Of a stretch of 46,245 nt of DNA, positions 25,731-34,404 are shown one piece after another. The translations under genes were made by a program, and so were the position numbers. Every line of letters starts with the position of its first letter. The first letter of the stretch is position 1. This DNA is from Streptomyces olindensis (GTDB taxonomy: Bacteria; Actinomycetota; Actinomycetes; Streptomycetales; Streptomycetaceae). The DNA lies in assembly GCA_000696115.1 (NCBI GenBank), contig JJOH01000107.1, positions 1-46,245 of the forward strand, read 5' to 3'. A model generated the notes under the pieces. It ran no database searches. It saw only the letters and a list, made by a program, of their open reading frames with translations, and had not been told where the DNA came from.

Positions 25731-26693
25731 TCAGGCCTTGACGCGGATCTCCGGGCGCAGCTTGGTCGTGACGTCGATGGCGGCGTCCTTGGTGGTCTCC
25801 TTCGTGGCATCACCCGAGGAGACGACGGCAATGGTGCTGTAATCGGCCCAGGCGCAGAACCAGTTGGTCTGCTCCTTCTTGGTCATCGCATTCTGCCCCT
25901 TGAGTGCCTGGCACTTCATGACCGCGCCGTCCAGGTCGGCTTCCTCGGGCTCGCCGATCAGCTCGGTCTTGGCGCCGCTGCTGCTGGAGGAGTCCTCCTC
26001 GGCCGACTTCTTGAAGTTGGCGAAGAAGGTGTCCAGGGACGCCTCAGGGTCGGCGACCTCTCCGTAGACACCGAAGAACTGCACGCTCTTGGCCGTTGCC
26101 AGCGTTGCGGCCGAGGACGGGTCCGAGGGGTCGTACTTGGTCGGGTCCACCGTCGAGTAGGAGCCCAGCACCGACGTGCCGTTCTTGACGCCGCTCTTCT
26201 CCAGTTCCTTGGTGGAGTCGTCGCCGGCGGACGCCCCGTCCTTCGTGACGCGGTTGTACTCGCTCAGCACCTTCGCCGGGGTCGCCAGCTTGTGGGGGCC
26301 GTCGTCCTCCACGGCGCCCGCGCCGCCGCCCCCGCCGAGTACGAAGTACGCGCCCACGCCGATCGCCGCGACCACGGCGACCGCGCCGATGACGATGCCC
26401 GTCTTCTTCTTGCCGCCGCCCGGGGCGGGGGGATGGGGCACGCCGTAGGGGGCCTGGCCGTAGGGCGGCTGCTGGCCGTACGGGGGCTGCTGGCCGTAAG
26501 GAGCCTGCTGGGGCGGGACGCCCTGCGGGGGCTGCTGCGGGTAGCCGTAGCCGGGCTGGGGCGGAGGGGCCTGCTGGGGGTAGCCGTAGCCGGGCTGGGG
26601 CGCCTGCGGCTGCTGGCCGTACGGACCCGGCTGGCCGTACGGTCCGGGCTGCTGGGGCTGCCCGCCGTACGGGCCCGGCTGGTTGTAGCTCAT
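25731..26693 (-). CDS. Pro/Gln/Tyr-rich one-TM membrane protein
   Basis: This is a 320-residue protein. Residues 1-92 are a low-complexity cytoplasmic tail of repeated PYGQQ and PGYGYPQQ units. One TM segment spans about 97-120 (KTGIVIGAVAVVAAIGVGAY) and is followed by a Gly/Ala stretch. The external domain of about 190 residues is Ser/Asp/Thr/Lys-rich and holds two cysteines, in 'MKCQALKG' and 'WFCAWADY', that could form a disulfide. GGAGGGG lies ten bases before the ATG. The layout is a common streptomycete type in which the Pro-rich tail is often thought to mediate cytoplasmic contacts. No specific function can be assigned. It is divergent from valS with 138 bases between the starts. Confidence 0.88.
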   Translation of the reverse strand: MSYNQPGPYGGQPQQPGPYGQPGPYGQQPQAPQPGYGYPQQAPPPQPGYGYPQQPPQGVPPQQAPYGQQPPYGQQPPYGQAPYGVPHPPAPGGGKKKTGIVIGAVAVVAAIGVGAYFVLGGGGGAGAVEDDGPHKLATPAKVLSEYNRVTKDGASAGDDSTKELEKSGVKNGTSVLGSYSTVDPTKYDPSDPSSAATLATAKSVQFFGVYGEVADPEASLDTFFANFKKSAEEDSSSSSGAKTELIGEPEEADLDGAVMKCQALKGQNAMTKKEQTNWFCAWADYSTIAVVSSGDATKETTKDAAIDVTTKLRPEIRVKA

Positions 26694-26818
26694 GTTCTGG
26701 GTTCCCCTCCAGATGCTTATGTGTTCCCGACATCCTGGCGCAGACCCGCCGTGTGCATGGCATCGGGGCCCCCGCCGTTACAAGACAAACGCGTTTCGGG
26801 ACGGGGTCGTGACACCTC

Positions 26819-26824
26819 TAAACT
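26819..26824 (+). promoter_or_regulatory. -10 element of valS, leaderless arrangement
   Basis: TAAACT ends seven bases before the valS GTG, which puts the transcript start at or next to the start codon. No Shine-Dalgarno sequence precedes the GTG, consistent with a leaderless message. Confidence 0.6.
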
Positions 26825-26831
26825 GACCCCC

Positions 26832-29456
26832 GTGACCGAGAACGCTCAGCAGCAGCCACCAGCGCCCAGCACCGACCTGCCGACCCAGTACGCGCCGGCC
26901 GACGTAGAGGGGCCGCTGTACGAGCGCTGGGTAGAGCGGGGTTACTTCGAGGCGGACGAGAAGAGCGAGAAACCGCCGTACACCATCGTCATCCCGCCGC
27001 CGAACGTCACGGGCAGCCTGCACCTCGGGCACGCCTTCGAGCACACCCTCATCGACGCCCTGACCCGCCGTAAGCGGATGCAGGGCCACGAAACGCTGTG
27101 GCAGCCGGGCATGGACCACGCCGGCATCGCCACGCAGAACGTCGTCGAGCGCGAACTCGCCAAGGAGGGCAAGTCCCGCCACGACCTGGGCCGTGAGGCC
27201 TTCGTCGAGCGGGTCTGGCAGTGGAAGGGCGAGTCCGGCGGCCAGATCAGCGGCCAGATGCGGCGGTTGGGCGACGGCGTCGCCTGGTCGCGCGAGCGCT
27301 TCACGATGGACGAGGGCCTCTCCCAAGCCGTCCAGACCATCTTCAAGCGGCTCTACGACGACGAGCTGATCTACCGCGCCGAGCGCATCATCAACTGGTG
27401 CCCCCGGTGCCTGACCGCCATCTCGGACATCGAGGTCGAGTACCAGGACGACGACGGCGAGCTCGTCTCCATGAAGTACGGGGACGGGGACGACACCATC
27501 GTCGTCGCCACCACCCGCGCCGAGACGATGCTCGGTGACACGGCCGTCGCCGTCCACCCCGAGGACGAGCGCTACAAGCACCTGGTCGGCAAGCTGGTCA
27601 AGCTGCCGCTGACCGACCGTTCCATCCCGGTCGTGGCCGACGAGCACGTCGACCCCGAGTTCGGCACGGGTGCCGTCAAGGTCACCCCGGCGCACGACCC
27701 GAACGACTTCGAGATCGGCCAGCGGCACGACCTCCCGGCCCTGACGATCATGGACGAGCACGCCGTGATCACCGCCCACGGCCCCTTCCAGGGCCTGGAC
27801 CGGCTGGAGGCCCGCTCGGCGATCGTCGCCGCGCTGCGCGCCGAGGGCCGGATCGTCGCCGAGAAGCGGCCCTACGTCCACTCCGTCGGCCACTGCTCGC
27901 GCTGCAAGACCACCATCGAGCCGCGCCTGTCCATGCAGTGGTGGGTCAAGGTCGGCCCGCTGGCCAAGGCCGCCGGCGACGCCGTCCGCGACGGCCGGGT
28001 CAAGATCCACCCGCAGGAGATGGAGAAGCGCTACTTCGACTGGGTCGACAACCTCCACGACTGGTGCATCTCGCGCCAGCTGTGGTGGGGGCACCGCATC
28101 CCGGTCTGGTACGGCCCGAATGGCGAGGTCGTCTGCGTCGGCCCCGACGAGGAGCCGCCGAGCGGCGAGGGCTGGCGTCAGGACACCGACGTCCTCGACA
28201 CCTGGTTCTCCTCGGGCCTGTGGCCGTTCTCCACGCTCGGCTGGCCCGAGCAGACGGAGTCGCTCGCGAAGTTCTACCCGAACTCCGTCCTGGTCACCGG
28301 CTACGACATCCTCTTCTTCTGGGTCGCCCGGATGATGATGTTCGGCCTGTACGCGATGGACGGCACCCCGCCGTTCCACACCATCGCCCTGCACGGCATG
28401 GTCCGTGACCAGTTCGGCAAGAAGATGTCGAAGTCCTTCGGCAACGCGGTCAACCCGCTGGACTGGATGGACAAGTACGGCAGCGACGCCCTGCGTTTCA
28501 CGCTCGCCCGGGGTGCCAACCCCGGTGTCGACGTCCCGATCGGCGAGGACTGGGTCCAGGGCTCCCGCAACTTCGCCAACAAGATCTGGAACGCCACGCG
28601 CTTCGCGTTGATGAACGGCGCGACGGTCGAGGGCCCGCTGCCCGAGCCGTCGCGGATGTCCTCGACGGACCGCTGGATCCTGTCCCGCCTGAACGCGGTC
28701 GTCGCCGAGGTCGACGCGTACTACGACGACTACCAGTTCGCGAAGCTGTCCGACTCCCTGTTCCACTTCGCGTGGGACGAGGTCTTCGACTGGTACGTCG
28801 AGCTGTCCAAGACGACGTTCCAGGCGGGCGGCGAGGCGGCCGAGGTCTCCAAGCGCGTCCTCGGCGAGGTCCTCGACGTCACGCTGAAGCTGCTGCACCC
28901 GGTGGTCCCGTTCGTCACCGAGACGCTGTGGACGACGCTGACCGGCGGTGAGTCGGTGGTCATCGCCGAGTGGCCGCAGGACAGCGGCTTCCGGGACGCC
29001 GACGCCGAGCGCGAGATCGAGAGCCTCCAGTCGGTCATCACCGAGGTCCGCCGCTTCCGCGCCGACCAGGGCCTCCAGCCCGGCCAGCGGGTCCCGGCCC
29101 GGCTGACCCTGGACGGCACGCCGTTCGCGCCGCACGAGGCGGCCATCCGGCAGCTGCTGCGCCTCCAGCCGGAGGGCGACGGCTTCACGGCCACGGCGAC
29201 CCTCCCGGTCGCCGGCGCGGAGGTCGCCCTCGACCTCTCCGGCACGATCGACGTGGCGGCGGAGCGCAAGCGCCTCGCGAAGGACCTCGCGGCGGCCGAG
29301 AAGGAGAAGGCCCAGGCGAACGCGAAGCTCGGCAACGAGGCCTTCCTGTCGAAGGCCCCCGACCACGTCGTGGACAAGATCCGCACCCGCCTCACCAAGG
29401 CGGAGGAGGACATCGCCCGCATCCAGGCGCAGCTGGAACGCCTGCCGCAGGCGTAG
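26832..29456 (+). CDS. valS: Valyl-tRNA synthetase
   Basis: ValRS charges tRNA-Val and edits misactivated threonine. The protein is 874 residues, normal for the family. The class I HIGH-type signature is 'PPPNVTGSLHLGHAF' near residues 56-70, and the KMSKS loop is 'GKKMSKSFGNAVNP' near residue 533. The editing (CP1) domain lies between them, with 'ATTRAETMLGDTAVAVHPED' and 'GTGAVKVTPAHDPNDFE'. The C-terminal coiled-coil arm is visible as a Lys/Glu/Ala-rich stretch from about residue 805. GTG 26832 is chosen, since the open frame running back to 26292 overlaps the divergent gene and its promoter. Confidence 0.98.
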   Translation: MTENAQQQPPAPSTDLPTQYAPADVEGPLYERWVERGYFEADEKSEKPPYTIVIPPPNVTGSLHLGHAFEHTLIDALTRRKRMQGHETLWQPGMDHAGIATQNVVERELAKEGKSRHDLGREAFVERVWQWKGESGGQISGQMRRLGDGVAWSRERFTMDEGLSQAVQTIFKRLYDDELIYRAERIINWCPRCLTAISDIEVEYQDDDGELVSMKYGDGDDTIVVATTRAETMLGDTAVAVHPEDERYKHLVGKLVKLPLTDRSIPVVADEHVDPEFGTGAVKVTPAHDPNDFEIGQRHDLPALTIMDEHAVITAHGPFQGLDRLEARSAIVAALRAEGRIVAEKRPYVHSVGHCSRCKTTIEPRLSMQWWVKVGPLAKAAGDAVRDGRVKIHPQEMEKRYFDWVDNLHDWCISRQLWWGHRIPVWYGPNGEVVCVGPDEEPPSGEGWRQDTDVLDTWFSSGLWPFSTLGWPEQTESLAKFYPNSVLVTGYDILFFWVARMMMFGLYAMDGTPPFHTIALHGMVRDQFGKKMSKSFGNAVNPLDWMDKYGSDALRFTLARGANPGVDVPIGEDWVQGSRNFANKIWNATRFALMNGATVEGPLPEPSRMSSTDRWILSRLNAVVAEVDAYYDDYQFAKLSDSLFHFAWDEVFDWYVELSKTTFQAGGEAAEVSKRVLGEVLDVTLKLLHPVVPFVTETLWTTLTGGESVVIAEWPQDSGFRDADAEREIESLQSVITEVRRFRADQGLQPGQRVPARLTLDGTPFAPHEAAIRQLLRLQPEGDGFTATATLPVAGAEVALDLSGTIDVAAERKRLAKDLAAAEKEKAQANAKLGNEAFLSKAPDHVVDKIRTRLTKAEEDIARIQAQLERLPQA

Positions 29457-29474
29457 CCCGTTCGTAGGGTTGTG

Positions 29475-29506
29475 GAGGCCCCGGTGCTGCTCAGCGCCGG
29501 GGCCTC
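29475..29506 (+). terminator. valS terminator
   Basis: A 14-bp stem with one G-T pair (29475-29488 with 29493-29506) and a four-base loop lies 18 bases after the valS stop. Confidence 0.88.
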
Positions 29507-29519
29507 ATGTACGCGCTTT

Positions 29520-29588
29520 CAGGGGCGCGGGGCTGTTTCGATGTGCGGCTCCGCCGCGTGGGCGCGACAAGCCACGACGAACCCGCAC
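29520..29588 (+). repeat. Streptomyces interspersed repeat, long form with central hairpin
   Basis: The element starts CAGGGGCGCGGGG, contains the palindromic centre TGCGGCTCCGCCGCG and ends CCACGACGAACCCGCA. Its ends match the short copy at 21946-21990. It lies between the valS terminator and the folC promoter. Confidence 0.65.
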
Positions 29589-29635
29589 GAACACGACGAC
29601 GGAAACCACCCCGGACCGATGTCACCCCCGCTCCG

Positions 29636-29641
29636 TAGACT
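29636..29641 (+). promoter_or_regulatory. -10 element of folC, leaderless arrangement
   Basis: TAGACT ends seven bases before the folC GTG (29649), the same geometry as at valS, and no Shine-Dalgarno sequence is present. Confidence 0.6.
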
Positions 29642-29648
29642 GGGCCCC

Positions 29649-31172
29649 GTGAGCGAGCTCCCTCCAGACCCCAACGCCGACGACCAGTCCGACCCCCTCG
29701 ACTCCTTCGACGAGATCATCGCCGAGGAAACCACCCGCGACCCCGACCTCGCGGTCATCGAAGCCGGCAGCCGCACCCTGCGCACCCAGGGCGGCCCCCC
29801 GGAGGCCGGCATCCCCACCCGGCCCGCCGACCCCGAGGTGGACAAGGCGCTGCGCGAGGTCGAGGCGGAGCTCGCCACCCGCTGGGGCGAGACCAAGCTG
29901 GAGCCCTCCGTCAGCCGCATCGCCGCGCTGATGGACGTGCTGGGCGAGCCGCAGCGGTCATACCCGTCGATCCACATCACGGGCACCAACGGCAAGACCT
30001 CCACGGCCCGCATGATCGAGGCCCTGCTCGGCGCCTTCGAGCTGCGCACCGGCCGCTACACCTCGCCGCACGTGCAGTCGATCACCGAGCGCATCAGCCT
30101 CGACGGCGCCCCGATCTCACCCGAGCGGTTCATCGAGACGTACCAGGACATCAAGCCGTACGTGGAGATGGTCGACGCGGCGCAGGAGTACCGGCTGTCC
30201 TTCTTCGAGGTGCTCACCGGCATGGCGTACGCGGCCTTCGCCGACGCCCCCGCGGACGTCGCCGTCGTGGAGGTCGGCATGGGCGGCTCCTGGGACGCCA
30301 CGAACGTGATCGACGGGGACGTCGCCGTCGTCACGCCCATCGACCTCGACCACACCGACCGGCTCGGCTCCACGCACGCCGAGATCGCCACGGAGAAGGC
30401 CGGCATCGTCAAGCAGGGCGCGACCGTCATCCTGGCGCAGCAGCCGGTCGAGGCGGCGCAGGTGCTGCTGAAGAAGGCCGTCGAGGTGGACGCGACCGTG
30501 GCCCGGGAGGGGCTGGAGTTCGGTGTCGTGGACCGGCAGGTGGCCGTCGGCGGGCAGCTGCTGACGCTGCGCGGTCTCGGCGGCGAGTACCCGGAGGTGT
30601 ACCTGCCGCTGCACGGCGCGCACCAGGCGCACAACGCGGCCGTCGCGCTCGCCGCAGTCGAGGCGTTCTTCGGCGTCGGCGCGCACCGGCCCGACCCGCT
30701 GGACCTGGACACGGTCCGCAAGGCGTTCGCCGCCGTCGCCTCCCCGGGCCGACTGGAGGTCGTGCGCCGGTCGCCGACGGTCGTGCTGGACGCCGCCCAC
30801 AACCCGGCGGGGGCCCGCGCGGCGGCCGAGGCGATCGGGGAGGCGTTCCAGTTCAGCCGCCTCATCGGTGTCGTCGGCGCGAGCGGCGACAAGAACGTGC
30901 GGGGGCTGCTGGAGGCCTTCGAGCCGGTGTTCGCCGAGGTCGTCGTCACGCAGAACTCCAGCCACCGCGCGATGGACGCCGACGAGCTCGCCGGCATCGC
31001 GGTGGAGGTGTTCGGCGAGGAGCGCGTCCAGGTCGAGCCGCGGCTGCCCGACGCGCTGGAGGCCGCGATCACGCTGGCCGAGGAGGAGGGCGAGTTCGCG
31101 GGCGGCGGCGTACTCGTCACCGGTTCCGTCATCACCGTCGGCGAGGCCCGACTGTTGCTGGGGAAGGGCTGA
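29649..31172 (+). CDS. folC: Folylpolyglutamate synthase / dihydrofolate synthase
   Basis: FolC joins L-glutamate to dihydropteroate and adds further glutamates to folates. The protein is 507 residues. The ATP-binding loop is GTNGKTS (112-118, K116), preceded by 'YPSIHI' and followed by 'TGRYTSPHVQSITERI', the folate-binding region. 'VVEVGMGGSWDATNVI' and 'HTDRLGSTHAEIATEKAGI' are further Mur-ligase-type motifs, and 'VVLDAAHNPAGARA' marks the C-terminal glutamate-binding domain. The first 75 residues are an acidic Asp/Glu/Pro extension seen in actinobacterial versions. The GTG at 29649 is chosen over the frame start at 29472, which lies inside the valS terminator. Confidence 0.97.
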   Translation: MSELPPDPNADDQSDPLDSFDEIIAEETTRDPDLAVIEAGSRTLRTQGGPPEAGIPTRPADPEVDKALREVEAELATRWGETKLEPSVSRIAALMDVLGEPQRSYPSIHITGTNGKTSTARMIEALLGAFELRTGRYTSPHVQSITERISLDGAPISPERFIETYQDIKPYVEMVDAAQEYRLSFFEVLTGMAYAAFADAPADVAVVEVGMGGSWDATNVIDGDVAVVTPIDLDHTDRLGSTHAEIATEKAGIVKQGATVILAQQPVEAAQVLLKKAVEVDATVAREGLEFGVVDRQVAVGGQLLTLRGLGGEYPEVYLPLHGAHQAHNAAVALAAVEAFFGVGAHRPDPLDLDTVRKAFAAVASPGRLEVVRRSPTVVLDAAHNPAGARAAAEAIGEAFQFSRLIGVVGASGDKNVRGLLEAFEPVFAEVVVTQNSSHRAMDADELAGIAVEVFGEERVQVEPRLPDALEAAITLAEEEGEFAGGGVLVTGSVITVGEARLLLGKG

Positions 31173-31178
31173 GATCCC

Positions 31179-31535
31179 GTGCGTACGCTCTGTTCTTCGA
31201 CGCTGATCGGCGAGTTCTTCATCATCGGCTTCGCCGGGCTGGTCGCCATGAAGGACCCGGACCTGTCCATGACGACCGTGTGGACGGTCAGCGGCGTCGC
31301 GATGTTCCTGTGCCTGGTGCTGTGCGGACTGGTGACGCGCCCGGGCGGGGTCGCGCTCGGCTGGGCGCTGCAGATCGCGCTCATCGCGTCGGGTTTCGCC
31401 GTGCCCATGATGTTCTTCCTGGGCGTGGTGTTCGCGGCCCTGTGGTGGGCGTCGGTGCACTACGGGCGGAAGGTGGACGAGGCGAAGGCGAGATTCGCGG
31501 CGCAGGCCGGCTCCTCCACACCTGACGCTGCGTAA
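31179..31535 (+). CDS. DUF4233 membrane protein
   Basis: This 118-residue protein has four hydrophobic segments, at about residues 8-24, 33-52, 58-75 and 78-95, and a charged C-terminal tail (YGRKVDEAKARFAAQ). Position directly after folC, the length and the 'LIGEFFIIGFAGLVAMKD' start agree with the actinobacterial DUF4233 family, which characteristically follows folC. The GTG at 31179 starts six bases after the folC stop, with GGGAAGGG at 31161-31168 as ribosome-binding site inside folC, so expression is coupled. The function is unknown. Confidence 0.92.
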   Translation: MRTLCSSTLIGEFFIIGFAGLVAMKDPDLSMTTVWTVSGVAMFLCLVLCGLVTRPGGVALGWALQIALIASGFAVPMMFFLGVVFAALWWASVHYGRKVDEAKARFAAQAGSSTPDAA

Positions 31536-31601
31536 CAAGCGGCCCGACACGCCGGGTAATCTCGTCCCACCCGCACAACCTTGACTCATAAGGAGCCCGT
31601 C

Positions 31602-32015
31602 GTGAGCCAGCGCACCCTCGTCCTCCTCAAGCCCGACGCCGTCCGTCGCGGCCTGACCGGCGAGATCATCAGCCGCATCGAGCGCAAGGCGGGCTGGGCG
31701 ATCACCGCGCTGGAGCTGCGCACCCTGGACCAGGACACGCTGGAGCAGCACTACGGCGAGCACAAGGGCAAGCCCTTCTACGAGCCGCTGGTGGAGTTCA
31801 TGGCCTCCGGCCCGGTCGTGGCGTTGATCGTCGAGGGTGAGCGGGTCATCGAGGGGCTGCGCCAGCTGGCCGGGCCGACCGACCCGATCGCCGCCGCGCC
31901 CGGCTCCATCCGCGGCGACTACGGCGTGATCGTCCGGGAGAACCTGATCCACGCCTCCGACTCCGAGGAGTCCGCCGAGCGTGAGGTGAAGATCTTCTTC
32001 CCGGGTCGCGCGTAA
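31602..32015 (+). CDS. ndk: Nucleoside diphosphate kinase
   Basis: NDK passes the gamma-phosphate from ATP to other nucleoside diphosphates through a phosphohistidine. The protein has 137 residues, the usual bacterial length. The active-site histidine is H117 in 'VRENLIHASDSEESAERE', the family signature. 'LVLLKPDAVRRGLTGEI' is the N-terminal nucleotide-site strand. GTG 31602 has AAGGAG at 31590-31595; a TTG at 31581 is open but too early. Confidence 0.98.
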   Translation: MSQRTLVLLKPDAVRRGLTGEIISRIERKAGWAITALELRTLDQDTLEQHYGEHKGKPFYEPLVEFMASGPVVALIVEGERVIEGLRQLAGPTDPIAAAPGSIRGDYGVIVRENLIHASDSEESAEREVKIFFPGRA

Positions 32016-32033
32016 GCGGCGAACGACGAGTGA

Positions 32034-32061
32034 AGTCTGGGAGCACCGCTCCCAGACTTTT
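32034..32061 (+). terminator. ndk terminator
   Basis: An 11-bp perfect stem (32034-32044 with 32048-32058) with a three-base loop is followed by TTTT, a textbook intrinsic terminator. Confidence 0.95.
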
Positions 32062-32280
32062 CTGGCATATGCGTGGCGATCGAGGGAACGATGCTCCCCG
32101 AACGCCCGTCTCCACAAGCGAACCCGCACAGCATCTGCTGACAATGGCGGAGACCCTCCCGCAGTGTTCGCGAAGGCGCGTCTACCATGGAAGCCTTCAC
32201 GTCACAGCACCCACCTTTGCCTACCTGAAAAGCCCTCAAAAGCTAGTGGGAAGGCCAGACGAATCCTGATGGGGAACTCA

Positions 32281-33300
32281 ATGTCGTTCATCGGCCGTGA
32301 CATGGCTGTCGACCTCGGGACCGCCAACACGCTGGTGTACGTCAGGGGTCGCGGGATCGTACTCAACGAGCCGTCCGTCGTCGCGATCAACACCAACACC
32401 GGTGGCATCCTCGCGGTCGGCGCCGAAGCGAAGAAGATGATCGGGCGCACACCCGGCAACATCGTTGCCGTTCGTCCGCTGAAGGACGGCGTGATCGCCG
32501 ACTTCGAGATCACCGAGCGGATGCTCCGCTACTTCATCCTGAAGATCCACAAGCGGCGGTATCTGGCTCGTCCGCGGGTCGTCGTCTGTGTGCCCTCGGG
32601 CATCACGGGCGTCGAGCGCCGGGCCGTCATCGAGGCGTCGTCCCAGGCCGGCGCCCGCCAGGTGCACATCATCGAGGAGCCCATGGCCGCGGCCATCGGC
32701 TCCGGCCTGCCGGTCCACGAGGCCACGGGCAACATGGTGGTCGACATCGGCGGCGGCACGACGGAGGTCGCGGTCATCTCCCTCGGCGGCATCGTCACCG
32801 CCCAGTCCATCCGCGTCGCGGGCGACGAACTGGACAACGCGATCATCCAGCACATCAAGAAGGAGTACTCACTCCTGCTGGGTGAGCGGACGGCCGAGCA
32901 GATCAAGATCACGATCGGTTCGGCGTACGACCTCGACTCCGACGAGCACACCGAAATCCGCGGCCGGGACCTGGTCTCCGGGCTGCCGAAGACCGTCGTC
33001 ATCTCCGCGGCCGAGGTCCGCAAGGCGATCGAGGAGCCGGTCAACGCCATCGTCGACGCCGTCAAGACGACCCTCGACAAGTGCCCGCCGGAGCTGTCCG
33101 GCGACATCATGGACCGAGGAATCGTTCTGACCGGCGGCGGAGCGCTGCTGCGGGGTCTGGACGAGCGGCTGCGCCGGGAGACCGGCATGCCGATCCACAT
33201 CGCCGAGGACCCCCTGGACAGCGTGGCGCTCGGGTCCGGCAAGTGCGTCGAGGAGTTCGAGGCGCTCCAGCAGGTGCTGGACGCCCAGCCGCGCAGATGA
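32281..33300 (+). CDS. mreB: Actin-like rod-shape and spore-wall protein MreB
   Basis: MreB polymerises under the membrane. In Streptomyces it acts mainly in spore-wall synthesis with MreC, MreD, PBP2 and RodA. The protein is 339 residues from ATG 32281, with GGGGAA immediately upstream; an in-frame ATG at 32269 would give 343 residues and may be used elsewhere. The actin-fold nucleotide motifs are present: phosphate-1 'DMAVDLGTANTLVYVRG', phosphate-2 'MVVDIGGGTTEVAVIS', and adenosine 'GIVLTGGGALLRGLD'. 'IIEEPMAAAIGSGLP' is also typical. A 265-base gap to ndk with its own terminator implies a separate promoter. A hairpin after the stop separates it partly from mreC. Confidence 0.97.
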   Translation: MSFIGRDMAVDLGTANTLVYVRGRGIVLNEPSVVAINTNTGGILAVGAEAKKMIGRTPGNIVAVRPLKDGVIADFEITERMLRYFILKIHKRRYLARPRVVVCVPSGITGVERRAVIEASSQAGARQVHIIEEPMAAAIGSGLPVHEATGNMVVDIGGGTTEVAVISLGGIVTAQSIRVAGDELDNAIIQHIKKEYSLLLGERTAEQIKITIGSAYDLDSDEHTEIRGRDLVSGLPKTVVISAAEVRKAIEEPVNAIVDAVKTTLDKCPPELSGDIMDRGIVLTGGGALLRGLDERLRRETGMPIHIAEDPLDSVALGSGKCVEEFEALQQVLDAQPRR

Positions 33301-33314
33301 CGTAACTCTTCGAT

Positions 33315-33350
33315 TCCGCCGTACGGGACGATCTCCTCTCGTACGGCGGA
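33315..33350 (+). terminator. Intercistronic hairpin between mreB and mreC
   Basis: An 11-bp perfect stem (33315-33325 with 33340-33350) with a 14-base loop lies 14 bases after the mreB stop. It has no T-run and could be a partial terminator or a 3'-end stabiliser, giving more mreB than mreCD message. Confidence 0.65.
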
Positions 33351-33419
33351 TCGTTGATATAGCTGCATAAGCTCCCACAAAGCAGCCCCTCGGGTTTCCC
33401 TGGGGCTTCCCGAATTCCG

Positions 33420-34391
33420 ATGAGGAAGGCACGGCCGCCGCACGTGAGGGACACACGAGAGAGCCGGCTGCTCCTGGTGCTGCTGATCGCCATCGCGTTC
33501 GCGTTGATCACGGTGGACATCCGCGGTGGGGAGGATTCGCCCGTCGACGGTGCCCGGCAGGCCGCGGCCACGGTCTTCGGCCCGATCGAGAGCGGGGTGT
33601 CGGCCGCGGTCGACCCGGTCGGCAACGCGGTCTCCGCCATCCGAGACTCCGGCGAGCGGCACGACCGGCTCGCCGTGCTGGAGGAGGAGAACGCGGCCCT
33701 GAAGGCGCGGCTCGGCAGCGACGACCGCAGCCGCAGCCGCCTCAAGCAGCTCGACAAGATGCTGAAGGTCTCCGGGCAGGGCCAGTACGGCATCAAGGGC
33801 GCCGAGGTCATCGCCATAGGAGCGGCGCAGGGCTTCTCCTGGACCATCACCATCGACGTCGGCGCCAACGACGGCATCAAGCGCGACATGACCGTCCTGA
33901 ACGGGGACGGGCTGGTCGGCCGGGTCACCACGGTCGGGCCCGACACCGCGACGGTCCTCCTCGCCAGCGACCCCGACTTCACGGTCGGCACCCGGATGGA
34001 GGCCAGCGACGAACTGGGCTTCGCCTCCGGGCAGGGCGACCGCCCGCTGCGCGTCGAACTCCTCAACGGCAAGGCCGAGGTGAAGAAGGGCGACCGCCTC
34101 GTCACCTTCGGCTCGCAGGCCGACCGGCCCTTCGTGCCCGGCGTGCCCGTCGGCGTGGTCTCCCGCGTCGACCCCTCCGGCGGCGGCCTGACCCGCACGC
34201 TGTACGTCACGCCGTACGCGAGCTTCACCAAGCTCGACATCGTCGGCGTCGTCGTCGAGGCCCCGAAGAAGGACCCGCGTGACACGGTGCTCCCGCCCAA
34301 GCCCAAGCCCACCCCGAGGCCGACGGTGACGGTGACCGTGACGCCGTCCGCCGAGGCACCCGCAGACGGCCAGAACCAGCAAGAGCAGTAG
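33420..34391 (+). CDS. mreC: Rod shape-determining protein MreC
   Basis: MreC links MreB to the elongation synthases from the outer face of the membrane. The 323-residue protein has one N-terminal TM segment (about residues 17-35, LLLVLLIAIAFALITVD). A coiled coil at about 75-120 ('RLAVLEEENAALKARL') and the beta-rich extracellular domain with 'GANDGIKRDMTVLNGDGLVGRV' follow. The C-terminal 35 residues are a Pro/Thr/Val and then Gln/Glu-rich tail specific to actinobacterial forms. The ATG has no strong Shine-Dalgarno sequence. mreD follows after 13 bases. Confidence 0.96.
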   Translation: MRKARPPHVRDTRESRLLLVLLIAIAFALITVDIRGGEDSPVDGARQAAATVFGPIESGVSAAVDPVGNAVSAIRDSGERHDRLAVLEEENAALKARLGSDDRSRSRLKQLDKMLKVSGQGQYGIKGAEVIAIGAAQGFSWTITIDVGANDGIKRDMTVLNGDGLVGRVTTVGPDTATVLLASDPDFTVGTRMEASDELGFASGQGDRPLRVELLNGKAEVKKGDRLVTFGSQADRPFVPGVPVGVVSRVDPSGGGLTRTLYVTPYASFTKLDIVGVVVEAPKKDPRDTVLPPKPKPTPRPTVTVTVTPSAEAPADGQNQQEQ

Positions 34392-34404
34392 GAGCTGTCA
34401 CCCC

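Noticed and set aside
26700..26831. Possible T-box leader for valS
   Set aside because: No T-box sequence, specifier hairpin or antiterminator is visible, and the transcript appears leaderless.
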